A stretch of DNA of 64,000 nucleotides from Candidatus Aalborgicola defluviihabitans (GTDB lineage Bacteria > Pseudomonadota > Gammaproteobacteria > Burkholderiales > Burkholderiaceae_C), in contig JADIXX010000003.1 in assembly GCA_016705575.1 (NCBI GenBank), positions 62,001 to 126,000 of the forward strand, written 5' to 3'. Shown in pieces: positions 36,945 through 44,024 of this stretch (its first letter is position 1; every line of letters starts with the position of its first letter). The position numbers and the translations under genes were made by a program. The notes below the pieces were generated by a model. The model was not told the origin of the DNA. It saw only the letters and a program-made list of their open reading frames with translations, and did not search any database.

Positions 36945-36982
36945 TGTGAAATTCCAATGTCAATCTGTCTAATGCATTTATT
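36945..36982 (-). promoter_or_regulatory. Shared promoter/operator motif, copy B (desaturase-lysR intergenic)
   Basis: TGTGAAATT, 12 bp, TGTCTAATG, 2 bp, TTTATT are spaced exactly as at 35329-35366. The site lies between the divergent desaturase and lysR genes and overlaps an ATTAGACAGAT stretch in the style of LysR T-N11-A sites. Confidence 0.6.
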
Positions 36983-37036
36983 ACAAAATATCAATGCACT
37001 GGATGCATAATTGATGCACACTCGCTCCGAATCGAA

Positions 37037-37954
37037 ATGGACCTCAAACGCCTCAATCACCTGGTAGCCCTTGCAGACACGCGCAATTTCGGTCGCGCCG
37101 CCGTGCAGTGCCATCTGACCCAATCGGCCTTTAGCCGCAGTATTCAAGCCGCCGAGGAAGAAATGGGTTTGCAACTGTTTGACCGGGGAACGGTCGAGGC
37201 AAGGTGCACCGACGCAGGGGAATTCGTGGTCGAGCGCGCACGCAAACTGCTGTTTGAGAGCCGCTGCCTGCAGCGTGATGTGAGCCTGTACCGCGAGCGC
37301 CTGATTGGCGACCTGGCATTTGGGGTTGGTCCCTATCCGGCCGCCACCATGGTGCCACCGTTGTTGACCGAAATTCGCTCGCAGCATCCCGGGGTGAATG
37401 TGCGGGTGGAAGTCAACAATGCCGACTACCTGGCGGCGCACTTGCGTGCCGAGGAATTGGATTTCTACATGGCAGACTTGCGCAACGTCGTAGCGGCCGC
37501 AGACCTCGACGTCGCACGGATTGCCCGTCTACCCGCAGGGTTCTACGTTCGCTCTGGGCACCCGCTGCGGGAGAACCCAAACATTACTGCAGCCATGCTG
37601 CTGCCCTTCGGAATTGCCAGCGTTCGGGTTCCCGAGTCAGTGCTACTGGGCTTGGGTGCACGCATGGGCCTGGGAGAAGGCAAGCGCTTGCCCTTGGCCG
37701 TTGAATGTGACGATCTGAGCTTATTGAAGTCTCTGGCCATCAGCACCGACACCGTCATCGGCTGCGTTGATGCTGGCACCGCCTTGGATGTTGCACAGGG
37801 TCAACTGGTTCGTCTTGCGGTGGTTGATGTGCCCACGCAGTTTGCCGATATTGCCATCGTGTCACTCAAAGGCCGAAGCTACTCCCTCATGGCGCAATTC
37901 GCGGTGGACTCTATGCGCCGCCAGGCACAAGAATTGATCCAGCCGGTGACGTGA
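37037..37954 (+). CDS. LysR-family transcriptional regulator of the lipid cluster
   Basis: This 305-aa regulator has an HTH at residues 1-60 (LKRLNHLVALADTRNFGRAA, HLTQSAFSRSIQAAEEEMGL) and an effector domain from about 90. It is transcribed divergently from the desaturase-SDR unit across 164 bp. Because the same spaced motif precedes both this unit and the GMC-sulfatase-aldehyde dehydrogenase unit, it is the natural candidate to control both. The inducer is unknown; an alkyl sulfate, alcohol or fatty acid would fit the enzymes. Confidence 0.9.
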   Translation: MDLKRLNHLVALADTRNFGRAAVQCHLTQSAFSRSIQAAEEEMGLQLFDRGTVEARCTDAGEFVVERARKLLFESRCLQRDVSLYRERLIGDLAFGVGPYPAATMVPPLLTEIRSQHPGVNVRVEVNNADYLAAHLRAEELDFYMADLRNVVAAADLDVARIARLPAGFYVRSGHPLRENPNITAAMLLPFGIASVRVPESVLLGLGARMGLGEGKRLPLAVECDDLSLLKSLAISTDTVIGCVDAGTALDVAQGQLVRLAVVDVPTQFADIAIVSLKGRSYSLMAQFAVDSMRRQAQELIQPVT

Positions 37955-38060
37955 TGGCGCGGACCAAAGCCGGGGCCGACTTTCTTTTTGCTGTGCTCGC
38001 CCTTGCACAGTTCGCACGCGTCCGCTGGCGTAATGTGTGCGTAGCATGGGCGCTGGACAA

Positions 38061-39236
38061 CTAGGCCACCCGGTTGCGCCCCAGTTGCTTGGCTTTGTAC
38101 AGGGCTTTGTCGGCCAGGGAGTAGAGACTGTCGAAGTCGCGCTTTTCCTGCGCCGTGGTGGCACCCACACCGATGCTGGCGGTAATGGTGATCGTTGTGA
38201 CGTCTTGCCAGGGCAATGGGGCGTCAGCGATGCGTTGACGCAACTTCTCGGCCAAGTCGCGCGCGGCCTGTACCGATGTGTTGGGAAGCAGAACGGTGAA
38301 TTCCTCGCCGCCCAGGCGCCCCACCAGGTCAGAGCTGCGTACCGCCGTACTAATCACTGTGGCGATGTGGCGCAGCACGGCGTCGCCCGCAGGGTGACCC
38401 CAGGTGTCGTTGATGCGTTTGAAGTGGTCCAGGTCCAGCAGCAAGATGGACGTTGCGCTTCCTTGGCGCTGCCCCCTGTCGAGTTCGCGGCGGGACAGGT
38501 CAGCAAATGTAGTGCGATTGAACAGACCGGTGAGTCCGTCTTGGCGGGTCAGCTGTTCCAGTTCACGGTGGCGGGCATACAACTCGGCATTAACCTTCTC
38601 CAGCTCGGACTGTTGCAGCGTGATAGTGGTGAACTTGCGCCACAGCAGTACCGAAAGCAATAAGCCCAGCAGGCAGGCCGTTACGCCGTTGAGCCGGTTC
38701 GACAGCAGTTGCTCGGGGTCGTGTTGGGTGATCCCCATGGCGACATAGAAAAGCATGTAAGCCGCCAGATACATGCCGGCGGCCACCCTGGGGGCCAGAT
38801 ACAAGATCACCCCGCCCGCCATGCAGGTGATCAAAAAGGGTGTGATGGCGGGCGTGACCCACTGGTCTATGCTGGCCACGGCGACGGAAAAAACCAAGGT
38901 GGTCAACGCGACGCCAATGGTCAGTGCCTGGGACCAGCGGGTCTGGTGTGTTCGTTGCAGATGACGCACCAGACCCGCGACCGCCAGCATGGTCAGGCCC
39001 ATGGTCAGGTGTGTGATCAACAGGCCCACGGCCCAGCGGTAGCGGTTGCTGTCAACTGGCGCACGCACCAGTTGCAGAGCAAAAATCAGCACATGCACCG
39101 CGTTGAGCGCGGCCACCAGGGGCGCGACGGCACGTAAGCGGCTCAGGTTCGCGCTGGTGGCTTGATCCTGCACGCGCGCGTGTTCGCCGCGCCAGCGTGC
39201 CAACAGGTTCAAAAAATCGTGGATCCGGATTTTCAT
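38061..39236 (-). CDS. Membrane-anchored GGDEF diguanylate cyclase
   Basis: This 391-aa inner-membrane protein has about six hydrophobic helices (residues about 35-205), a short coiled coil (QQSELEKVNAELYARHRELEQL) and a C-terminal GGDEF domain. The active motif is GGEEF at residues 309-313, preceded by RSSD, an intact RxxD inhibitory site, so it should synthesise c-di-GMP with feedback control. No sensory domain family is evident in the membrane part. It stands alone; the 106-bp gap to the upstream lysR gene holds nothing I recognise. Confidence 0.92.
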   Translation of the reverse strand: MKIRIHDFLNLLARWRGEHARVQDQATSANLSRLRAVAPLVAALNAVHVLIFALQLVRAPVDSNRYRWAVGLLITHLTMGLTMLAVAGLVRHLQRTHQTRWSQALTIGVALTTLVFSVAVASIDQWVTPAITPFLITCMAGGVILYLAPRVAAGMYLAAYMLFYVAMGITQHDPEQLLSNRLNGVTACLLGLLLSVLLWRKFTTITLQQSELEKVNAELYARHRELEQLTRQDGLTGLFNRTTFADLSRRELDRGQRQGSATSILLLDLDHFKRINDTWGHPAGDAVLRHIATVISTAVRSSDLVGRLGGEEFTVLLPNTSVQAARDLAEKLRQRIADAPLPWQDVTTITITASIGVGATTAQEKRDFDSLYSLADKALYKAKQLGRNRVA

Positions 39237-39285
39237 GGGCGAGCAGAACAGTCATAGGCAAAGTTCTGCCCGGAGCATACAGTGA

Positions 39286-39605
39286 ATGCCGGTTCAATGC
39301 CCTTTCACTCTGGGCGACAAGTGCCTTGTTACCCCAGAGGCCCTAAAGCAGAGCATTCAACACTTTGCAGCCGAATGCGGTACGTCAACCCACGCCTTCA
39401 TGTTGCAAACATTGGAGAGTGAGGTCAAACGGCGCAAGCCGCAGCAGACGACATTGATGGGGGCGGACCGGTTTACGATTTGGCTGACGTGCACCAGTGG
39501 CTCAAGGCACGCATCGCGGCACGGAGTACCGGAGCAAAAGTCAAAGACCCTCAACCGATAAAAGACCGCCCTACCGTTGCAGGCAAACGTCGCAAAACCA
39601 CATGA
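39286..39605 (+). pseudogene. Antitoxin gene of a ParE/RelE-type module, single-base frameshift
   Basis: The first part reads MPVQCPFTLGDKCLVTPEAL then HFAAECGTSTHAFMLQTLESEVKRR. At about 39430-39440 the reading frame must shift by -1 to continue as QAAADDIDGGGPVYDLADVHQWLKARIAARSTG and end at the TGA at 39603-39605. That stop overlaps the toxin ATG as ATGA, the usual arrangement, which supports the shifted frame as the true one. One missing base explains it. As sequenced, the antitoxin would lose its C-terminal toxin-binding part. Confidence 0.65.
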
Positions 39606-39928
39606 CGCGCGTTCTCGTTGGCGAGAGGGCGCGGCTCGATTTGAAGCTATTGGTTGATTTTCTCGCGGAGCAGGACCCTGCTGCGGCTTTAGCGACCACG
39701 GATCTGATTGTCGGGGCGCTGGGACTGTTGCCGCACCACCCTCGAATAGGTAGGCGGGTAGAGGATAGCGGTGTCGCGAGTAGCGAAGCCAATATGCGCG
39801 AGCTGGTGATTCAGCGCGGCAGAAGCGGTTACTTGGCCTTGTACCGGGTGGATGCACAGGACCAGATTGTCGAAGTTTTGGCCATTCGACATCAACGCGA
39901 ATCGGGATACCATCCTGTGGACCTGTGA
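39602..39928 (+). CDS. ParE/RelE-superfamily toxin
   Basis: This 108-aa protein starts at ATG 39602, overlapping the antitoxin stop by 4 bp. It has the ParE/RelE fold pattern: an N-terminal strand and helices (TRVLVGERARLDLKLLVDFLAEQDPAAALA), then the central LPHHPRIGRRVEDSGV and the basic C-terminal strands MRELVIQRGRSGYLALYRVD and VEVLAIRHQRESGY. ParE members target gyrase, RelE members cut mRNA; the residues do not decide it by eye. An intact toxin beside a broken antitoxin would be hard to maintain, which is one argument that the antitoxin frameshift is a sequence error. Confidence 0.8.
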   Translation: MTRVLVGERARLDLKLLVDFLAEQDPAAALATTDLIVGALGLLPHHPRIGRRVEDSGVASSEANMRELVIQRGRSGYLALYRVDAQDQIVEVLAIRHQRESGYHPVDL

Positions 39929-39997
39929 GGTTTACCGCATTCCCGATGGCATGGAACCGTTATAGGAATTCTGGAACCAAACCGGCTTTTGCCGGTC

Positions 39998-40226
39998 CTG
40001 CAGATCCGCAGAGGTAAAAATCGGTCTCGTTCGAGTCAAATTCGAGACGCGCCAATGCGTCGGTCACACGGCCGTCCACGCCGGCAATAGAGTAGTCACG
40101 CCATTCCCCGTCACCCACACGCAAGCGGGCGAACTGGCCGGGTGCGTAGTCGTCTTCTGGCTGATTCAACTCGAAATCGGGTCGCCAGATCGTCTCGGTG
40201 AGCTGCTCTTTGTAACGCCGCACCGA
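39998..40226 (-). pseudogene. Collapsed partial copy of the reductase domain encoded at 47.7-48.3 kb
   Basis: Two blocks of the 47697-49952 gene are joined here. 39998-40072 matches the segment from 47768 (DALARLEFDSNETDFYLCGSA), and 40073-40226 matches about 48184-48341 (RYKEQLTETIW..., YAPGQFARLRVGDGEWRDYS). About 340 bp between them is absent, and the junction falls at CGGCC, present at both break points in the full gene. Only a few substitutions separate the copies. It is in the same orientation as the full gene 7.8 kb away. The frame is open but encodes only about 75 recognisable residues, so it is not functional. Confidence 0.85.
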
Positions 40227-40328
40227 CGCCACCATCATGGGCATGGGCATGGGCCCGGGCGCTGCGCTGGTGCTTGAGCGAATCTAGTCACCCATTGCGC
40301 GTGGGCCGCTGTAAACTTTGCAACCACC

Positions 40329-40796
40329 ATGACGCCCACCGAGTTTGCATCCTTCAAGTACCAGCACACGGACCCGGCCACCCTGAGCCCCAAGCGGCGC
40401 TGGTTCATTGGCATCAGCCTGGCGCTGGCGCTGCTGGTCATCTTGACAGGCTGGGTGGCTTTCCCTGGCAGCTTGGCACTGTTGCTGTTTCCCGTGGTGG
40501 CCCTTGCAGCGCGCAGTCGGCAACTGCAGCTGGGGCCGCGATACCTGCTGTGCGGCAACAGCATCGTCTACTACGCCAACGTCAATCGCCTGACACTCTC
40601 TGGCGCCAACGGCACGCTGCGCCTACAGTCCCAAAACGGCAAGAGCTTTGTGCTGGAGCGCGACAAGTTTCCCACCGGTGCACGCAAGGCCGACAAAATC
40701 AAGAAGAACAAGGCCGCCAAGTTTGACAAGGTATCCAGCAAGATCATCGAAAAGGTGAAAAAGGCCGCCCCGAGAGTGGACATGATTGGCACCTGA
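40329..40796 (+). CDS. Small membrane protein, first gene of the radical SAM cassette
   Basis: This 155-aa protein is of unrecognised family. Two hydrophobic segments (about residues 26-45 and 47-60) are followed by a short beta-rich part (QLQLGPRYLLCGNSIVYYAN, LTLSGANGTLRLQSQNGKSF) and a lysine-rich C-terminal helix (ARKADKIKKNKAAKFDKVSS). The beta-rich part is reminiscent of bacterial PH-like domains, a loose impression only. Its stop directly abuts the ATG of the radical SAM gene, so the two are translated together. A role as membrane anchor or exporter partner for the modified peptide is speculation. Confidence 0.75.
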   Translation: MTPTEFASFKYQHTDPATLSPKRRWFIGISLALALLVILTGWVAFPGSLALLLFPVVALAARSRQLQLGPRYLLCGNSIVYYANVNRLTLSGANGTLRLQSQNGKSFVLERDKFPTGARKADKIKKNKAAKFDKVSSKIIEKVKKAAPRVDMIGT

Positions 40797-42593
40797 ATGG
40801 ACCGCGCCATTCACCTGCTGTACGTACCCACGCTGTGCTGCAACCTGAGCTGTAGCTATTGCTACCTGGGCAAGCAGACCACCGAAGCCGCCCTGAAAAA
40901 AGACGCCCAGCGCGCCGTGCAAACACTGCGCCACACACTGGACGCACTCAAGGCAGCAGGCGTACTGGCCTTCAATGTGTCACTGCACGGCGGCGAGGTC
41001 ACCACCCTGCCTGCCCCAGTGCTGGACGAACTGTTTGGCATGATCCGCGCGCACTACCTGGAACACTTTGACGCGCTCAATGCCTTGGGGCACAAGAAGT
41101 CAGCACCACACATCAAGACCAACCTGTTCAAGTTCGCACCGTTTTACGACTTGTTCGACCGGCACAAAGTCTCCATCAGCGCCAGCATCGACCTGCCGCT
41201 GGCCCTGCATGCGCGCCACCGCACCACGCGCGGCGGCACCGACTGGCTGCCCCGCACGCTGGACAACATCCGCCTGCTGGCGCGCTACCCACATGCCAAG
41301 AAAATTTCGGCCACGTTAAGCGCGGAACACCTGGCCGACATTCCGGCGCTGGTGCACGACATCTGGTTCATCCACCGCGAGCTGGGCTTTGACATGAACC
41401 AGTTCAACCTGATGTTTGCCTTTGGCTCGGAGCTCAACCGCGCCGCCAAGGGCGAGGCCGTGCTCACCCCCGCCACGCCGGCCCAGCAACAGGCGCTTTA
41501 TGCGGCGCTCAAGGCCGAATTCACCGGCACCGAACTGGAAGAAGGCCTCAGGCGCAACTGGTTTGACGAATTCAAGCCCAGCTACTGCACCAACGCCGCC
41601 AACTGCGGCGAACGGTTTTACCTGCTGCAAAGCGACGGTGCTGTGTACTCGTGTGTGCGCGGCCAGGGCATTGAAGCCTTTCGTTACGGCAATGTGTTTG
41701 AAGACCCCATCCTGCACATTCTGGACAACGGCGCGCGCAAAATCCGCGCGGTCCACCAGGCCCAGGGCTTTGACGCATCCTGCCAAAGCTGCAACCACCT
41801 GAGCACCTGCAACACCGGCTGCGCGGTAGTCAAATACCAGAACCAAAGTGGCAAGTCTTACACCTGCAGTCTGCAAAAAACCCTCTACCAGGACAACCCC
41901 CTGTCCTACCCCGCAGACGATGCCGACGCGCAGCGCGACTACGCCCGGCACTACCAGCACACCACCCACCCCAGCCTGGCTTTTGCACAGGCGGCACCAC
42001 GGCCCAAACCCGAAGGCTTGATGTTGCCCAACGATCTGATTGACAGCAAAAACGCATTGGGCGCCCTGATTGCTGCCGACCCGGTGCTGCAGGTGCTGTT
42101 CAGCGACAAGGTGTTCATTCTGGAGTTGGCGGGCGAAACATTGGCGCTGGACTCGCAACTCTTCAAGCAACAACGCACCCAGCACACTCTGGTGGACGGT
42201 GACCGCGTGGTGTTGCACCTGCGCCGCGATGTGCTACAGACCAACTGCCCCGAGGCCATCCGCAACACCTTGTACCTGCAACTGCTGCGCGACACCCCGG
42301 TGGTCTATGGCGATGAGCAACGCACCAAGCAGGAACACATCTTCACCTACCAGCTTTATGCCAACTGCCTGGAGCCCAGCACGCGTTTGGGCGATGATTA
42401 CCTGCAGTGCGACCTGACCGGCCTGCTGGCCTTGCACCGCGCGCATTTTCAGCGGGGTGTACTCAACAATCTTTTTGTAACGACACTGTTTCTGCGCGAA
42501 TACCACTACCAAAAGCAAAAGGCCAACGCCTTCTACCATGTGCAAACGGCCAACCTGCCGTTTCAGAACGTCGAGTTTCACTACCTGCCCTGA
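40797..42593 (+). CDS. Radical SAM/SPASM peptide-maturase-like enzyme
   Basis: This 598-aa protein has the radical SAM motif C15-x3-C19-x2-C22 in LCCNLSCSYCYLG and a full SPASM domain. That domain shows C270-x10-G-x4-C286 (SDGAVYSC), C329-x2-C332-x5-C338-x3-C342 (CQSCNHLSTCNTGC) and C357, the exact spacing that binds two auxiliary 4Fe-4S clusters. Such enzymes modify ribosomal peptides or protein side chains (anSME, PqqE, AlbA and others). About 230 C-terminal residues after the SPASM domain (from about 370) match no domain I know. It abuts the upstream membrane protein gene, and 17 bp downstream lies a gene for a 142-aa protein ending in twelve asparagines, its likely substrate or partner. 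Confidence 0.9.
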   Translation: MDRAIHLLYVPTLCCNLSCSYCYLGKQTTEAALKKDAQRAVQTLRHTLDALKAAGVLAFNVSLHGGEVTTLPAPVLDELFGMIRAHYLEHFDALNALGHKKSAPHIKTNLFKFAPFYDLFDRHKVSISASIDLPLALHARHRTTRGGTDWLPRTLDNIRLLARYPHAKKISATLSAEHLADIPALVHDIWFIHRELGFDMNQFNLMFAFGSELNRAAKGEAVLTPATPAQQQALYAALKAEFTGTELEEGLRRNWFDEFKPSYCTNAANCGERFYLLQSDGAVYSCVRGQGIEAFRYGNVFEDPILHILDNGARKIRAVHQAQGFDASCQSCNHLSTCNTGCAVVKYQNQSGKSYTCSLQKTLYQDNPLSYPADDADAQRDYARHYQHTTHPSLAFAQAAPRPKPEGLMLPNDLIDSKNALGALIAADPVLQVLFSDKVFILELAGETLALDSQLFKQQRTQHTLVDGDRVVLHLRRDVLQTNCPEAIRNTLYLQLLRDTPVVYGDEQRTKQEHIFTYQLYANCLEPSTRLGDDYLQCDLTGLLALHRAHFQRGVLNNLFVTTLFLREYHYQKQKANAFYHVQTANLPFQNVEFHYLP

Positions 42594-42610
42594 GCCTGGA
42601 GCCACCCACC

Positions 42611-43039
42611 ATGAAGCCCCAAGACTTGCAACGCACCGCCTACACCGTTGAGTGCTTTTTAAACGCCCTGCGCCTGGAAGATGGCCTGGACCGCACCGAG
42701 GTGGAAGAAGCCCTGGTGCACTGGCTGAGCGACGACGCCCGCCAGAAGGACGACCACCTGATCTACCAGGACGGCACAGTGTCTTGCTACAGCCAAAACC
42801 GGGTTACCCAAAGCTTTGCCCTGCCGCAGGCCCGCCAGAAACAAACCCTGTGGTGCAACGCGGCCAAACTATCGGCCATCGACGGCACGGCCTTTAGCAG
42901 CAACGCCAAACTGGTCATGCTGGGCACCGGTGGTTTGCTGCTGGCGATGCCCGGCCTCGTGCCCGCCCAGAACCCCAAAGACCGACAACGCAGCAGCAAT
43001 AATAACAACAACAACAATAACAACAACAACAACGGGTAG
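42611..43039 (+). CDS. Candidate substrate of the radical SAM enzyme, with a 12-asparagine tail
   Basis: This 142-aa protein starts at ATG 42611, 17 bp after the radical SAM stop, and I recognise no family. Residues 1 to about 70 are acidic and helical (LEDGLDRTEVEEALVHWLSD), with Cys at 15 and two further cysteines (VSCYSQNR, LWCNAAK). A hydrophobic stretch LVMLGTGGLLLAMPGLV follows. The end is basic then homopolymeric: DRQRSS, twelve Asn, Gly. The Asn codons are a tandem AAT/AAC microsatellite, so tail length may vary between strains. Layout (leader-like N-terminus, repeat C-terminus, adjacent maturase) resembles the logic of the His-Xaa-Ser radical SAM system, but with asparagine. Confidence 0.75.
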   Translation: MKPQDLQRTAYTVECFLNALRLEDGLDRTEVEEALVHWLSDDARQKDDHLIYQDGTVSCYSQNRVTQSFALPQARQKQTLWCNAAKLSAIDGTAFSSNAKLVMLGTGGLLLAMPGLVPAQNPKDRQRSSNNNNNNNNNNNNG

Positions 43040-43050
43040 CGAGGCAGATT

Positions 43051-43101
43051 CACTATTGTTTTGATAGTGGCATACGTATATTTTACGAGGGCTACCAGCG
43101 G
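43051..43101 (+). repeat. Dispersed repeat, copy 5
   Basis: cactattgttttgatagtgg, catacgtatattt and tacgagggct form the standard element, starting with a small palindrome (ctattgttttgatag). It lies 12 bp after the poly-Asn gene. The 100 bp that follow, up to the hydrolase remnant, hold nothing recognisable. Confidence 0.8.
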
Positions 43102-43203
43102 AAAACCCTTAGTGAAGCCTGCAAAATTCAATTGTCAAAAAGCATCCTCAGTCATTTGCCCTGCCCTGGCTGGCTCTAGACTGGCAACAGACCCACTTAA
43201 GCC

Positions 43204-43570
43204 ATTACCACCCTGCCCAAGCTCTACCGCGAATTCACCACCCAGGCGCAGATCGACGCGCAGTACAACCCCTCGCTAGCACTAGCCGACGCCTCCGCAC
43301 CCGGCAAGCACTTTGTGGCCGCCGCGCAGAAGGCGCGCAGCAGCCTCAAGGCGCACCTGCCCCACACCCACCTGGGTCACCTGGGGCGGTGCCGAGACCA
43401 CCGAGTTTGCCCGCCAAGCGGCCAGCTACCACGCCGCAGCCACAGCACTGGGCAACCCGGTGGAACTGCGCGCCGTGCCGGGGGCCGACCATTTCAGCGT
43501 GATCCACGGCCTGGAAGTCAGCGCCACCCCCATGAGCCAGTGGCTGGCTGAAAAGTTGAAGGCGAATTGA
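43204..43570 (+). pseudogene. Remnant of an alpha/beta hydrolase
   Basis: An N-terminal piece (ITTLPKLYREFTTQAQIDAQ, YNPSLALADASAPGKHFVAA) in one frame is followed by a C-terminal piece in the next frame: TWGGAETTEFARQAASYHAA, ELRAVPGADHFSVIHGLE. The second keeps the late histidine of the triad (DHFSVI). The middle, including the nucleophile elbow, is gone. The pattern resembles carboxylesterases/kynurenine-formamidase-like hydrolases. It starts without a usable start codon and cannot be functional. It lies between copies 5 and 6 of the dispersed repeat. Confidence 0.75.
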
Positions 43571-43640
43571 GCGCTTGTCTGCAGCCGCGTTATGGCTGGT
43601 GGCATTAACGCAGTGGGGCAACGCTGCAGCGTTTCCGTTG

Positions 43641-43697
43641 ACTACTATTGAATTAATAGTGGCATACGCATATTTCACGAGGGCTAGAGGCCGATTT
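43641..43697 (+). repeat. Dispersed repeat, copy 6
   Basis: actactattgaattaatagt, ggcatacgcatatt and tcacgagggctagaggcc match the consensus closely. The element begins with the palindrome ctattgaattaatag. Confidence 0.8.
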
Positions 43698-44024
43698 TGC
43701 TGAGAGATTATTCTCCGACTGCATCAAGCCCGGCAGGTGCTTGCGCCCCATCAGCGTCACCTATGGGGTGTGATGCAGACGAGTTTCGAGGGTGAATGTG
43801 GGGGAATGATTTGGTGGGTGGCGAAATGTGGGAGTCATTGTGGCGCCGCGTTGGTATACGCTTTCGACCCATAGTGGCCTCCTAGCATCGGAGAAAGCGG
43901 CAGTTGGACGAGGACCCCATAGATTGCTAATGTCGGAAATTCGAGTTGGCTTGAACTCCAACGGCACGTCCGTTGCGCAAGACTTGAGCCACAAGAGACA
44001 TTTTCTACGGCCTAGACGAACTTT
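43698..44024. other. Gene-free spacer with paired short repeats
   Basis: No convincing coding region lies between the repeat and the oxidoreductase stop. At 43794-43835 two related blocks, gaatgtgggggaatga and gaaatgtgggagtca, lie in tandem 16 bp apart. Tandem end-repeats of this kind occur at IS21-type termini, but no transposase or boundary is visible, so this is at most a remnant. Confidence 0.3.

Noticed and set aside
41316..42218. A 300-codon leftward frame inside the radical SAM gene
   Set aside because: It is a shadow; the rightward frame carries the full set of radical SAM and SPASM cysteines.
42993..43036. Asn tract as a CRISPR or tandem-repeat array
   Set aside because: The unit is three bases with no spacers, and it is part of an open coding frame.
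43794..43835. IS21-like end repeats
   Set aside because: Two similar short blocks only; no transposase, terminal dinucleotide or target duplication can be seen, so no mobile element is claimed.
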